Assembly: GCF_009789535.1 (NCBI RefSeq)
Contig: NZ_WSUT01000005.1
Location: forward strand, 2,479,501 to 2,543,500
Reading direction: 5' to 3'
From: Sphingomonas carotinifaciens
GTDB lineage: Bacteria > Pseudomonadota > Alphaproteobacteria > Sphingomonadales > Sphingomonadaceae
Length of the DNA stretch: 64,000 nucleotides
The position numbers and the translations under genes were made by a program. Below the pieces are notes generated by a model that searched no databases, was not told the DNA's origin, and saw only the letters and a list, made by a program, of their open reading frames with translations. The first letter of the stretch is position 1; every line of letters starts with the position of its first letter. Below, in pieces: positions 46,102 through 54,564 of the stretch.

Positions 46102-46701
46102 TTGCAATTTCATGACGTTGGTAGCACCATACCGTCTGTGAATAACGACGATCCTGAGTGCCTGCCAACAAGATCGTGCGCCGCTCCTGCTCTTGAGGCG
46201 GCTTTCCTCTCTCATCGCGCAGAGTTGATATCCTTCTTCCATCGTCGCGGCCATCAATTGGACGCGGAGGATCTGCTCCACGAGGTCTGGTTGCGTCTGC
46301 CCGCTGACGGTGCGCACATAAAGGCGCCGTTAGCATACATGTACAGCATCGCAAACTCGTTGATCATCAAGCGCTACCATGAGTCTATCCAAGGCAGGCG
46401 CCGTGACAGGGCATGGGGCGAGGCGACCGGACCGGCTACGCCGGACTGCTCCGATCAGCCGGACGCGGATCGCGTCCTGCAAGGCAAGGAGGAAGCTTCG
46501 AGAGTTCTAGCGGCACTGGCCAAGGAAGGCGAACGCGTGTTCCGGGCCTTTCACCGGCATCGAGTTGACGGACTAACGCAACGAGAAATAGCGGAGGAAC
46601 TGGGTGTGAGCCTTAGAACCGTGGAGAGTGACTTGGCGCGCGCTCGCCTTGTGGTCGCTGCACTGCGGAAAAGCGCCGATGACTTGCTCTTATCAATATG
46701 A
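46102..46701 (+). CDS. ECF sigma factor, FecI-like
   Basis: An extracytoplasmic-function sigma factor of up to 199 residues. Region 2 includes LISFFHRRGHQLDAEDLLHE then VWLRLP and AYMYSIANSLIIKRYHE. Region 4 ends with the HTH LTQREIAEELGVSLRTVESD and LARARLVV. It should direct RNA polymerase to the divergent receptor promoter when freed by the FecR protein. The start is uncertain: TTG 46102 or GTG 46138, and neither has a strong ribosome site. Its TGA overlaps the FecR ATG. Confidence 0.88.
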   Translation: MQFHDVGSTIPSVNNDDPECLPTRSCAAPALEAAFLSHRAELISFFHRRGHQLDAEDLLHEVWLRLPADGAHIKAPLAYMYSIANSLIIKRYHESIQGRRRDRAWGEATGPATPDCSDQPDADRVLQGKEEASRVLAALAKEGERVFRAFHRHRVDGLTQREIAEELGVSLRTVESDLARARLVVAALRKSADDLLLSI

Positions 46702-47633
46702 CTGATGCGCCGAGCACCGAGGACATCGCGTTCGCATGGGCGGTTCGCATGACAAGTCCGGACTTTACAGATTGGGACTCGTTCCTAGCGTGGGTCGACG
46801 GGAATCCGGACCGTAACGAAGCTTGCAACCGCGCTGCGCTCGTCGTGGCCGAGGTCGCGGCGCATGTCCCGAGTGAGGCGGCGACGATCATCCCACTGAT
46901 CGCCGAAGACCGCGCTCCGGTTCGGCGGAGATGGTTGCTGGGTGGCGCGGGGCTTGCAATCGCTGCGAGCGTGGCTGGAGTATCGCTGATCGGTCGGCCG
47001 GTTGATTCTCCCGTTTGGCAGGTCATCGAAACGCCGGCAGGGCAGACGCGGTCGATCGCCTCGGCCGATGGTAGCCGCATCCATCTTGCGGGAGGTAGCC
47101 GGCTTCAACTCGACCCTGTACGTCCGCGACTGGCCTGGCTCGAGCGCGGTCGTGCTGTGTTCACAATCCGACACAATGCGGCAAATCCGTATAGGGTTAT
47201 GGTCGGCGCGCATCGCATCGTGGATGCGGGCACTACCTTCGAAGTGTCGCACGATGAACATGCGATCAGGGTCGAGGTGGCGGAGGGGATGGTCATCGTC
47301 GATCCCGCGGTCGAAGCGCTGAGACTTGCGCCTGGGCAGGCGGTCGAACTGATCGAGGGCCGACAGACGAAACGCGAACTGGTAGCACGCGAAAGCGTCG
47401 GGCAATGGCGTCGTGCGTCGTTGAGCTACACGGATGCGCCGCTCACCCGTGTGGCCGCGGACCTTTCGGTGGCGCTGGGTCATTCCATCGTAGTTGATGC
47501 GGCGGCCCGTGACCGTCGCATTACCGCGACGATCACACCGGCTACGGTTAAGGGCAAGCCGGACGAGGCTGCGGAGCTTTTCGGCGTTCGTATTGTAGCC
47601 ACCTCGCGTGGTTGGATCTTTTACCAGCGGTGA
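46698..47633 (+). CDS. FecR-family anti-sigma regulator
   Basis: A 311-residue inner-membrane regulator. An N-terminal cytoplasmic DUF4880-like domain (DIAFAWAVRMTSPDFTDWDS, FLAWVDGNPDRNEAC), one membrane helix (about 78-98, WLLGGAGLAIAASVAGVSLIG), a FecR domain (TPAGQTRSIASADGSRIHLA, RGRAVFTIRH, VDAGTTFEVSHDE, VEVAEGMVIV) and a C-terminal STN-like tail. It overlaps the sigma gene (ATGA) and completes a receptor-FecR-FecI surface-signalling system with the divergent STN receptor. Confidence 0.92.
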   Translation: MTDAPSTEDIAFAWAVRMTSPDFTDWDSFLAWVDGNPDRNEACNRAALVVAEVAAHVPSEAATIIPLIAEDRAPVRRRWLLGGAGLAIAASVAGVSLIGRPVDSPVWQVIETPAGQTRSIASADGSRIHLAGGSRLQLDPVRPRLAWLERGRAVFTIRHNAANPYRVMVGAHRIVDAGTTFEVSHDEHAIRVEVAEGMVIVDPAVEALRLAPGQAVELIEGRQTKRELVARESVGQWRRASLSYTDAPLTRVAADLSVALGHSIVVDAAARDRRITATITPATVKGKPDEAAELFGVRIVATSRGWIFYQR

Positions 47634-47748
47634 GACATGGAAGAACGCGAACGTCCGTGTGTTGATTTGCACTGAGAATTAACCCGGCGTTTTCACCGAG
47701 AAGTGACCTAGGTCGTTGGGGGTAAAGTCAGGCCCGCGGAGTTGCGGG

Positions 47749-47943
47749 TCAAGTCGAAGCCTTATCCTTTTTAGACTTGGCAGCCTCTGGCCGGACGCGG
47801 AGCGGGAAGCTTTCGTTGCCGGTCTCGACAATGTGGCAATTGCGAGTGAGACGGTCGAGGAGCGCGGTGGGCATCTTGGCGTCGCCAAAGACGCCGGCTG
47901 ACTCGCTGAAGCTGAGGTTCGTGGTGATGACGACGCCCTTCAT
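47749..47943 (-). pseudogene. IS21-family istB C-terminal fragment
   Basis: The frame reads GVVITTNLSFSESAGVFGDA then KMPTALLDRLTRNCHIVETG, the C-terminal part of the IstB ATP-binding transposition helper (ITTNLxFxxWxxVFGD...LLDRLTHHxxIxETG). Only ~60 residues survive. It is fused at its upstream side to a LysR-type fragment. Confidence 0.8.
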
Positions 47944-48032
47944 GGCATGGCTCAGCGCCGATGGCGAAAGCCCGAGCTCGGCCGCTGCTCGCGTGAAGCT
48001 GAGAGTTCGGGCAACGATGGCGAACGCCGCTG
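47937..48032 (-). pseudogene. LysR-family HTH fragment
   Basis: AFAIVARTLSFTRAAAELGL followed by SPSALSHAMK is the winged-HTH N-terminus of a LysR regulator. It is cut on both sides, by the istB fragment downstream and by the IS630 element upstream, and only ~32 residues remain. Confidence 0.65.
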
Positions 48033-48045
48033 GAGCGGATTCCAG

Positions 48046-48992
48046 TCAGTGTGGGTCATAGCCGCAGGAGCTGAAGTGGTTGGCGCATTCCTGCGGCTGG
48101 AACAGATCGACCAGTCTGCCGATGAGCGACCACAGTCCGGACACCGTGCGCTCGCCGGCCTTGCGGAGCATGGTCTTGAGGCGGGAGAAGGCCTTCTCGA
48201 TCGGGTTGAAGTCGGGGCTGTAGGGCGGGAGGAACATGAGGCGGGCGCCAGCTGCCTCGATCAGATCGCGGACGCTGGCGCGCTTGTGGCTGGACAGGTT
48301 ATCCATGATGACCATGTCGCCGCGCCTGAGGTCGGGTACGAGAACCTGGCCGACATAGGCCTCGAACCAGTCGCCGTTGATCGGGCCGTCGAGCACCATC
48401 GGCGCGACCATACCCGTCATGCGCAAGCCGGCGACCAGCGTGGTCGTCTTGCGATGACCATGCGGGTACCCCATCCGCAGCCGCTCGCCCCGTGGGCAGC
48501 GGCCGTGGCTGCGGGTCATGTTGGTGGCCGTCCAGGTCTCGTCAATGAACACCAGCCGCGCAGGGTCGAGATCGAGCTGGCCGTCGAACCATGCCTCGCG
48601 CGCACTGAAGACATCGGCGCGATCCTGCTCGACCGCGTGCCCGGTCTTTTTTTACGCGTGATGCCGTGGCGCACGAAGAAGCGGTGCAGCGTCGAGATCG
48701 CCACTGTCACGCCCGTCTGGCCCAGCTCGCGACGCAGTTCGTCCAGCGTGATGTCGCGCCGTGCTTCATGCAGCGCCAGCACCGTCTCCCGATGCGCCTC
48801 AATCCGCCGCAACCGCGTGTCCCCGCCCTGTGGCCTGGCGGCGTAGCTGCCCGTACTGCGGCGCTGGTCGTGCCACCGGATCACCATCGCGGCCGCCACC
48901 CCGAACCGCACCGCCGCAGCTCGGCAACTCATCCCTTCGTCAACCGCAGCCAGTGCCCGCGAACGCAGATCCATCGATAACGGCTTGCCCAT
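48046..48992 (-). CDS. IS630-family transposase (two frames, A7 slippery site)
   Basis: The first frame (from ATG 48992) has the double HTH: SMDLRSRALAAVDEGMSCRA, AAAVRFGVAAAMVIRW and LRRELGQTGVTVAISTLHRF, to HGITRKK. At seven A residues (48647-48653 on the coding strand) a shift of frame continues with TGHAVEQDRADVFSAREAWF, then LVFIDETWTATNM (first Asp), GDMVIMDNLSSHK (second Asp) and FNPIEKAFSRLK (Glu), ending at 48046. This is the usual IS630 arrangement with programmed frameshifting, so the element may be functional. Terminal repeats were not identified. The span 48993-49280 is the flank between IS630 and IS110. Confidence 0.85.
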
Positions 48993-49280
48993 CCATGCGG
49001 CCTCCGTCCAGCCAGCACCGTGAATCATCTGTGGACGCCCCTTCGGTTGCAAGCGGTATCTGGAAGTTCTGACACGTAGTCGGATGCTGCCATCTGTCCG
49101 GCCTGTAATGCAGCGGCAAGCTGCTGGCCCGTATGGGAGTGCGCGGACCGGAACCACATCAGATTAACGTGCTCGAAGCACACTGATTTAGTCTGGTTCT
49201 TCCGGCCCCGTCTCGCCGACTGTTGTGCCATACCCTCCTTCGACCGACTGCGTCCTCCGACGCCTCTGGCCCGCCTCGGC

Positions 49281-50079
49281 TTACGCCGCGACCGCGACCG
49301 GAGCTCTGTAATCCTCCTGCTTGACCAGCAATGCCCAGACGGTGCGGGCCATCTTGTTGGCGAGCGCGACCGTCACCAGCATGCGCGGCTTGCGCGCCAG
49401 CATGCCTTCGAGCCACGAGCCCGCTGGTGCCCCACGCTTGCTCACCTGGAGCACGACCGCGCTGCTACCGATGATGAGCAGACGCCGCAGCGTTCGCTCT
49501 CCCATCTTCGAGATCGCGCCCAGCTTCTGCTTGCCGCCGGTGGACGCCTGCCTGGGCACCAGCCCCAGCCATGCGGCAAAGTCGCGGCCCTTCGCGAACG
49601 TCTCGGCGGGCGGGGCGATGGCTGCTATGGCCGTTGCGGTGATCGGGCCGATGCCGGGGATGGTCATCAGCCGGCGTGCGACCTCATCCTCCCGCGCACG
49701 CCGCGCGATCTCTTTGTCCAACGATGTGATCCGCTTGTCGAGTTCGGCCAGCATGTCGGCCATCATCGCGAACATCGGCCGCGCTGCCTCAGGCAGCGTT
49801 TGCCCGATCTCACCGCCCTCCAGCAGGTCCGCCAACATCGCAAGATGGGCCGAACCCTGAGGTGCAACCCAGCCATACTCGGCGAGATGCCCGCGCAGTG
49901 CATTACCAAGCTGGGTACGCTGCTTCACCGCCAGGTCGCGCGTCCGGAACACCAGCGCCGCTGCCTGCTGCTCCTCGCTCTTCATCGCCACGAACCGCAT
50001 GCTCGGCCGCTGTGCCGCCTCGCAGATCGCCTCGGCATCCACAGCGTCGTTCTTGTGGCGCTTCACGAACGGCTTGACG
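49281..50079 (-). pseudogene. IS110-family transposase, N-terminus deleted by IS3
   Basis: About 265 residues of an IS110-type DEDD transposase: HVKPFVKRHKNDAVDAEAIC, MKSEEQQAAALVFRTRDLAV, the second domain RLMTIPGIGPITATAIAAIA and FAAWLGLVPRQASTGGKQKL with the conserved Ser region RLLIIGSSAVV. The RuvC-like N-terminus with the first catalytic acidic residues is gone: the reading stops at 50080, where the IS3 copy begins. The missing part is not found beyond the other IS3 end, so DNA was deleted next to the insertion. Confidence 0.85.
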
Positions 50080-50131
50080 TGGACTTGCCTCGGCAAAGTG
50101 GAGAGTTCCCTTGAAGTGAAAGGCGAACTCA

Positions 50132-50425
50132 ATGACGAAGCAGCGACGGTTCACGAAGGAGTTTGAGGACGAAGCGGATCGGCTGGTGGCGACCAGCGGA
50201 CGGACGCAGCGCGAAATAGCGGAGGATCTGGGAGTGGGGCTATCGACGCTGGTGCGCTGGATCAGCCGCAGCCGGGATCGTCTGGTGGATACGCCGGATC
50301 AAGCGCCGCAGGCGGATATGGCTGCCGAGTTGAAGCGCCTTCGGCGGGAGAATGAGATCCTTCGACAGGAGCGTGACATACTGAAGCGGGCGACCGCTTT
50401 TTTCGCCCGGGAGGGAAATCGATGA
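50132..50425 (+). CDS. IS3-family OrfA, copy 1
   Basis: A 97-residue protein with an HTH (QRRFTKEFEDEADRLVATSG then TQREIAEDLGVGLSTLVRWI) and a leucine-zipper-like C-terminus (ELKRLRRENEILRQERDILK). Its TGA overlaps the orfB ATG. It binds the element ends and, by frameshifting, would form the OrfAB transposase. Confidence 0.92.
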   Translation: MTKQRRFTKEFEDEADRLVATSGRTQREIAEDLGVGLSTLVRWISRSRDRLVDTPDQAPQADMAAELKRLRRENEILRQERDILKRATAFFAREGNR

Positions 50426-51282
50426 GGTTCCAGCTCATCGATCGGGCGAGAGAGGATTTCCCGGTCCACCGCCTCTGCCGGGTGCTCGGCGTCAGCCAGA
50501 GCGGCTACTTCGCTTGGAAGGATCGCCCGGCCAGTCGGCGTCAGCGCGATGACATGGTGATGCTGGCGCATGTCCGCTCGGCTTTTGCCCTGTCGAACGG
50601 CACCTATGGCAGTCCGAGAATGACGCGCGAGTTGCAGGATGATGGCTTTGCCATCGGGCGGCGTCGCACGGCGCGGCTGATGCGCGAGAACGACCTGCGT
50701 GCCCGGCAGAAGCGCAGGTTCAAACGCACGACCGACAGCGAACACGCCTGGCCGATCGCGCCGAACATCATCGACCAGGATTTCACCGCGACGGCAACCA
50801 ACCAGAAGTGGGGCGTCGACATCTCGTACGTCTGGACACGGGAGGGATGGCTCTACCTGGCGGTGGTCATCGACCTCTTCTCCCGCCGCGTCGTCGGCTG
50901 GGCTGTCGGCGACCGGCTGCACCGCGATCTGGCGCTGGCTGCCCTGCGCAAGGCGCTCGTCATGCGGCGTCCCCCCAAGGGGCTCATTCATCATTCGGAC
51001 CGCGGTAGCCAGTATTGTTCGGTGGACTACCAAGCCGAGCTGCGTCGCCACGGCATCCGCATCTCCATGTCGGGAAAGGGAAATTGCTACGATAACGCCA
51101 TGGTCGAGACATTCTTCAAGACCATCAAATCCGAACTCGTCTGGCCCACCGTCTTCTATACCCGTGCCCAGGCCGAGCAGGCCTTTGCCCGCTATATCGA
51201 CGGCTTCTACAACCCCGTCCGGCGCCACTCCGCGCTCAACTACACCAGCCCGGCGCAGTTCGAACAAACCGCGCCACGCTGA
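50422..51282 (+). CDS. IS3-family OrfB transposase, copy 1
   Basis: A 286-residue integrase-like transposase. N-terminal HTH_21 (LCRVLGVSQSGYFAWKDRPA and YGSPRMTRELQDDGFAIGRR); the DDE core has Asp in WGVDISYVWT, Asp in LIHHSDRGSQYCS and Glu in DNAMVETFFKTIKSE. Full length and intact. It differs from copy 2 at one visible residue (SPAQFE here, SPPQFE there). Confidence 0.95.
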   Translation: MRFQLIDRAREDFPVHRLCRVLGVSQSGYFAWKDRPASRRQRDDMVMLAHVRSAFALSNGTYGSPRMTRELQDDGFAIGRRRTARLMRENDLRARQKRRFKRTTDSEHAWPIAPNIIDQDFTATATNQKWGVDISYVWTREGWLYLAVVIDLFSRRVVGWAVGDRLHRDLALAALRKALVMRRPPKGLIHHSDRGSQYCSVDYQAELRRHGIRISMSGKGNCYDNAMVETFFKTIKSELVWPTVFYTRAQAEQAFARYIDGFYNPVRRHSALNYTSPAQFEQTAPR

Positions 51283-51316
51283 GCAAATGCCTCTCCATTT
51301 GAGCGGGGCAAGTCCA

Positions 51317-52002
51317 ATCTGACGGTCCGACGTGCGAGCGTTTGGCCTTTCAGCCCAACTTTGGGCTGACGTCCGAACCTACCGAGATGGTGTTCCGCCG
51401 CAAGAAGTAGATGCACCACACAACCCTGTCTGCGCCAGCAGACGTTCCAGCTCGTTTCGGCACAGGCCCGAGATCTGCCATTCCGCTATCTGGCCAGTTT
51501 CTATCGCTATGCGATGCTGGCACGGAAAGCGCCGAAGTCAGCTCCCGACAAAATCTGCCGTTCGATCCATGCTCGCGATGGGCGGCAAAGTCCAACTTTT
51601 TGTCGATCCGCGACCTCGATACGTCGCTTCCGGCGAGCGGATAAGTCTACATGAACGAACGACCGAAGCTGGGAAGCGAGCAGAGTGGCCTGAACGTCCA
51701 CTTGTGAGTCCTCGCGGCCGCTAGGCTACCCGGCCGATAGCGAGCCATTTCCGGCCATTCTATGAATCGGCTCGGCATCCCGAAACGGGCCGATCCGCCG
51801 ACCCTCAGCAGTCCCGTTTCTCCATGTTCAACAGACCGATTTGGGAAAACGCAATCGGGAACAGATTTCGGGGAGGCCGTCCCGCCGGACGATTGAGGAA
51901 GACGGGAGTTGCCAGAGCCGTCCCGTTCGACCATCCCGATCGGGATGGCCGAGGGCAGATCACTGCGTTGAAGCCTGTCGCCAGATGCGCGGGTGTTAGG
52001 CG
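51317..52002. other. Non-coding interval after IS3 copy 1
   Basis: 686 bp with only short frames and no recognisable domain on either strand. It contains one dispersed repeat copy (51651-51710). Confidence 0.5.
51651..51710 (+). repeat. Dispersed ~60-bp two-part repeat, copy 5
   Basis: ATGAACGAACGACCGAAG, CTGGGAAGCG, then GGCCTGAACGTCCACTTG and TGAGTC. Same orientation as copies 6 to 8. Confidence 0.65.
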
Positions 52003-53790
52003 TCAGGCTGCCATAGTTCGATCGGGTCGATCGGTCGCACGCTCTGCTAACCACGTGATGAGCTCTTCAGCTTCAAGTGGGCGAGAAAACAGGAATCCCT
52101 GTCCTTCCTCGCAGCCTATCTGCGCAAGCAGGGTTGCGGCTTCGTTGGTCTCGATGCCCTCGGCCACTACACGGAAGTTCAGCTTGTGAGCCAGATCGAC
52201 CATGGTTTCGACCAGCATCACGTCGCTGCTCTCGCCAGACAAGAGGCCGCGCACGAACGCCTGGTCGATTTTGATTACATGGGCAGGCAGCCGTTGCAGA
52301 TAGGCCAGGCTGCTTTGTCCGGTTCCGAAATCATCAATCGCAAGGCACACGCCTGCCTCGGCGAGCTGCCGCAACATGACCATTGCGCGATCCGGTTGAT
52401 CCATGATCGCGCTCTCGGTCAGCTCGACCTCGAGCCGCTTGGGAGGTAGCTTACGGCGGAGCAAGCCCTGTCGGATGCGGTCGACCAGGTCGGCCTCTCC
52501 GAAGTTGGAAGCCGAGATGTTGATAGACAGGTTGAGGGGGGAACCCGATCGTTGCCACCCAGCAAGCTCGTCGAGTGCCGCATCGAGGACCCACTGTGTG
52601 GTCGCACGTGCCAGTGACGTGCGCTCGACGATCGGGATAAATTCGCCGGGCGAGATGTCACCCAAGGTCGGGTGACGCCAGCGCAGCAGAGCTTCGACGC
52701 TGGTGCAGCGCCCCGTCGCGAGATCCAGCCGGGGCTGATAGACGAGCCGGAGCTGGTCTTCTGCCTCAAGGGCTGCACCGAAATCCTGTAGCAGGCGGTA
52801 GCGACGTCGATGTGCCGTGTCGTTGGCTACGGAGAATATCGCAATGGCGCCGTCCTCCCGCCGAGCGTCCTGTGCGGCGCTACAGGCACCCCGCAGAACG
52901 TCGTCGGCGGACACATCGCCCAAGGCGAAAGGACGGACGCCAATCGCAACGCTGGTCACAAACCGGACTGAAGAGGCCGCACGGATAGTGCCAAAGGTCG
53001 ATCGCACCATGGTGAGATAGGCGTCCTGCTCGACATTGGGCGGTGAGAGGAAGGCGAACTGCGCCGCGCCGACCTGATAGGCTGCCCGGGCTGGTTGTAG
53101 AGCCGTCTGCAACGCAAGCGACGCTTCTCGGATCATGTCGTCGACGCGCGCACCACCCATTACCTGCCGGAATCGGCTCAGCTCATCATCGCGAGCGAGG
53201 TCTACCACGACGGCGAGCCGCTGCTCGCCCGGGTGATCGCGGGCAAGGTCGAGGAGATCGTCCCGGAACTGCGTCTGTGTCGCAAGCCCGCTGACCGGAT
53301 CGATGCGGCCAAAGGCATGCTGCAGCTCGATCTGCGCCATCACCATGGCGGCGAGGTCGGTCAGGGCAGTAATCTCTGAGCGTGTAACCCGACGCGGTTC
53401 CGTTCCAAGGACGCACAAGGCCCCCAGACCATAGCCGTCGCTGGTGACGAGCGGTGCGCCAGCGTAGAAGCGCGTACCCGCACGAGCCAGCACGCTGTCA
53501 GCGTAACACGGACTTGTGGCGAAGTCCTCGATGACGAGCGTCTCGGTCGTCTCGGCTACCTGAGCGCAAGGCGCCTTGTCCCGTGGAATGCTGCAATGAT
53601 CGATGCCAACCCGCGACTTGAACCACTGACGATCACGATCGGTCAGCGACACAGCGGCGACCGGGAGGCCAAAGATCTGGCTCGCCATGCGCGTGATACG
53701 GTCGAAGCTCTCGCTGGCCGGGGTGTCCAGCAGCTTGAGTTGGCGCAAGGCCGTAAGTCTGGCTTCTTCCTGATAGTTACGCAACCGCAT
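52003..53790 (-). CDS. GAF / degenerate GGDEF / EAL c-di-GMP phosphodiesterase
   Basis: A 595-residue cytoplasmic signalling protein. A GAF domain (about 20-165) includes AVSLTDRDRQWFKSRVGID and the Cys in KAPCAQVAE. A GGDEF-like domain (about 170-325) has GAAQF where GGDEF should be, so cyclase activity is unlikely. The EAL domain (about 340-585) has VEALLRWRHP, NISASNF, ELTESAIM, DDFGTGQSSLAYL and VAEGIET, the residues for metal and c-di-GMP binding, so hydrolysis to pGpG is expected, perhaps tuned by GAF. The ATG at 53790 follows GGGAG. No partner gene is adjacent. Confidence 0.9.
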   Translation of the reverse strand: MRLRNYQEEARLTALRQLKLLDTPASESFDRITRMASQIFGLPVAAVSLTDRDRQWFKSRVGIDHCSIPRDKAPCAQVAETTETLVIEDFATSPCYADSVLARAGTRFYAGAPLVTSDGYGLGALCVLGTEPRRVTRSEITALTDLAAMVMAQIELQHAFGRIDPVSGLATQTQFRDDLLDLARDHPGEQRLAVVVDLARDDELSRFRQVMGGARVDDMIREASLALQTALQPARAAYQVGAAQFAFLSPPNVEQDAYLTMVRSTFGTIRAASSVRFVTSVAIGVRPFALGDVSADDVLRGACSAAQDARREDGAIAIFSVANDTAHRRRYRLLQDFGAALEAEDQLRLVYQPRLDLATGRCTSVEALLRWRHPTLGDISPGEFIPIVERTSLARATTQWVLDAALDELAGWQRSGSPLNLSINISASNFGEADLVDRIRQGLLRRKLPPKRLEVELTESAIMDQPDRAMVMLRQLAEAGVCLAIDDFGTGQSSLAYLQRLPAHVIKIDQAFVRGLLSGESSDVMLVETMVDLAHKLNFRVVAEGIETNEAATLLAQIGCEEGQGFLFSRPLEAEELITWLAERATDRPDRTMAA

Positions 53791-53849
53791 GCTCCCAGTC
53801 GGTTGCGCTAGCCCCGAAGTGTTAAGGAACGGTTTTGCGCTGCTGCGAC

Positions 53850-54100
53850 AGGCTTGCCATACGGAACATCAGCCATATCGCTGCCGGCTCTTCGTAAACA
53901 GTCGAGCGTGACGAAACCGGCACGAGCCCCTACCCTTGCCGATCTCCCTGGCGGTGCAGAACGGCTCAAAGATGCGGACCTGATCGTCAAGAGCGATGCC
54001 GCTGCCCGTATCGGTCAGAGCAACGGTGACGAACGGCCCTGGATCGCCGCCATGTCCACGAATCACCGGCATCGCTGCACCGCGTTGGATCGAGACGGTA
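53850..54100 (-). pseudogene. Histidine kinase ATPase-domain fragment
   Basis: The frame PGPFVTVALTDTGSGIALDD followed by QVRIFEPFCTAREIGKG is the G1/F-box region of a HATPase domain; the G2 box after it is frameshifted. No HisKA domain remains upstream. It is a different gene from the split kinase at 26-29 kb. Confidence 0.7.
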
Positions 54101-54120
54101 AACGTACCCTCTGGACATAA

Positions 54121-54178
54121 ATGAATGTCTAGAGTTGGGGACGTGACGAAGGTGGCGCGAATAATCGTTTTTGGGTCG
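54121..54178 (+). repeat. Dispersed ~60-bp two-part repeat, copy 6 (diverged)
   Basis: ATGAATGTCTAGAGTTGGGG, ACGTGACGAAGG, then GGCGCGAATAATCG and TTTTTGGGTC. Both halves are recognisable at the right spacing, with several substitutions. Confidence 0.45.
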
Positions 54179-54249
54179 ATGTGACGGAAGGGCGGGACGG
54201 AAGCTCTCGCCCAATTGGCGAACATCCCCGTCTAGGGTGCACGTCAATG

Positions 54250-54408
54250 GTGGACGGATTATCACAACGTGCGTCCGCACAGCAGCCTCGACGGCATGGC
54301 GCCCGCCAGAGTTCACGAACCGCCTCAGCCAAAGGCATGCGGACACGTAAGTTCAACTTATCAGCGGGCTGAAAACGAGGAGCCGGCCACCCCTAAGCTC
54401 GCCTGAAT
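54250..54408 (+). pseudogene. IS3-family orfB C-terminal fragment
   Basis: The frame WTDYHNVRPHSSLDGMAPAR ending in a TGA after TPKLA is the extreme C-terminus of an IS3-type OrfB (WRxDYNxxRPHSSLxxxTP). It differs from the two complete IS3 copies here, so it is a third lineage. Confidence 0.75.
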
Positions 54409-54513
54409 GACACCCGCAGGCGCGACGTTGTCGCGATCGTTCTCGTTTTCGCTGATAGTCAGGTAGACCTTTCACCACACAGAGAAGGGAAAACCGCACA
54501 TCCACCCTGCCTT

Positions 54514-54532
54514 GATATTGCGAATCTTTCTC
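54514..54532. promoter_or_regulatory. Fur-box-like site of the siderophore operon
   Basis: GATATTGCGAATCTTTCTC agrees with the 19-bp Fur consensus at 14 positions by hand count and lies 32 bp before the receptor ATG. Together with the similar site at 6281 it suggests iron control of both siderophore receptors. Confidence 0.45.
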
Positions 54533-54564
54533 ACTACACGATCCTCCAGATAGGGGGACGGTCA

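Larger units (their letters stand above)
50080..51316 (+). mobile_element. IS3-family element, copy 1
   Basis: 1237 bp, bounded by TGGACTTGCCTCGG (left) and the complement of TGGACTTGCCCCGC (right). Copy 2 at 59961-61197 has the same length and orientation and nearly the same sequence. No 3-4 bp target duplication flanks this copy. Confidence 0.9.

Noticed and set aside
50299..51267. 322-codon open frame antisense to the IS3 orfB (also 60180-61148)
   Set aside because: Exact shadow of a strongly supported transposase, with no domain of its own; identical in both copies only because the IS is duplicated.
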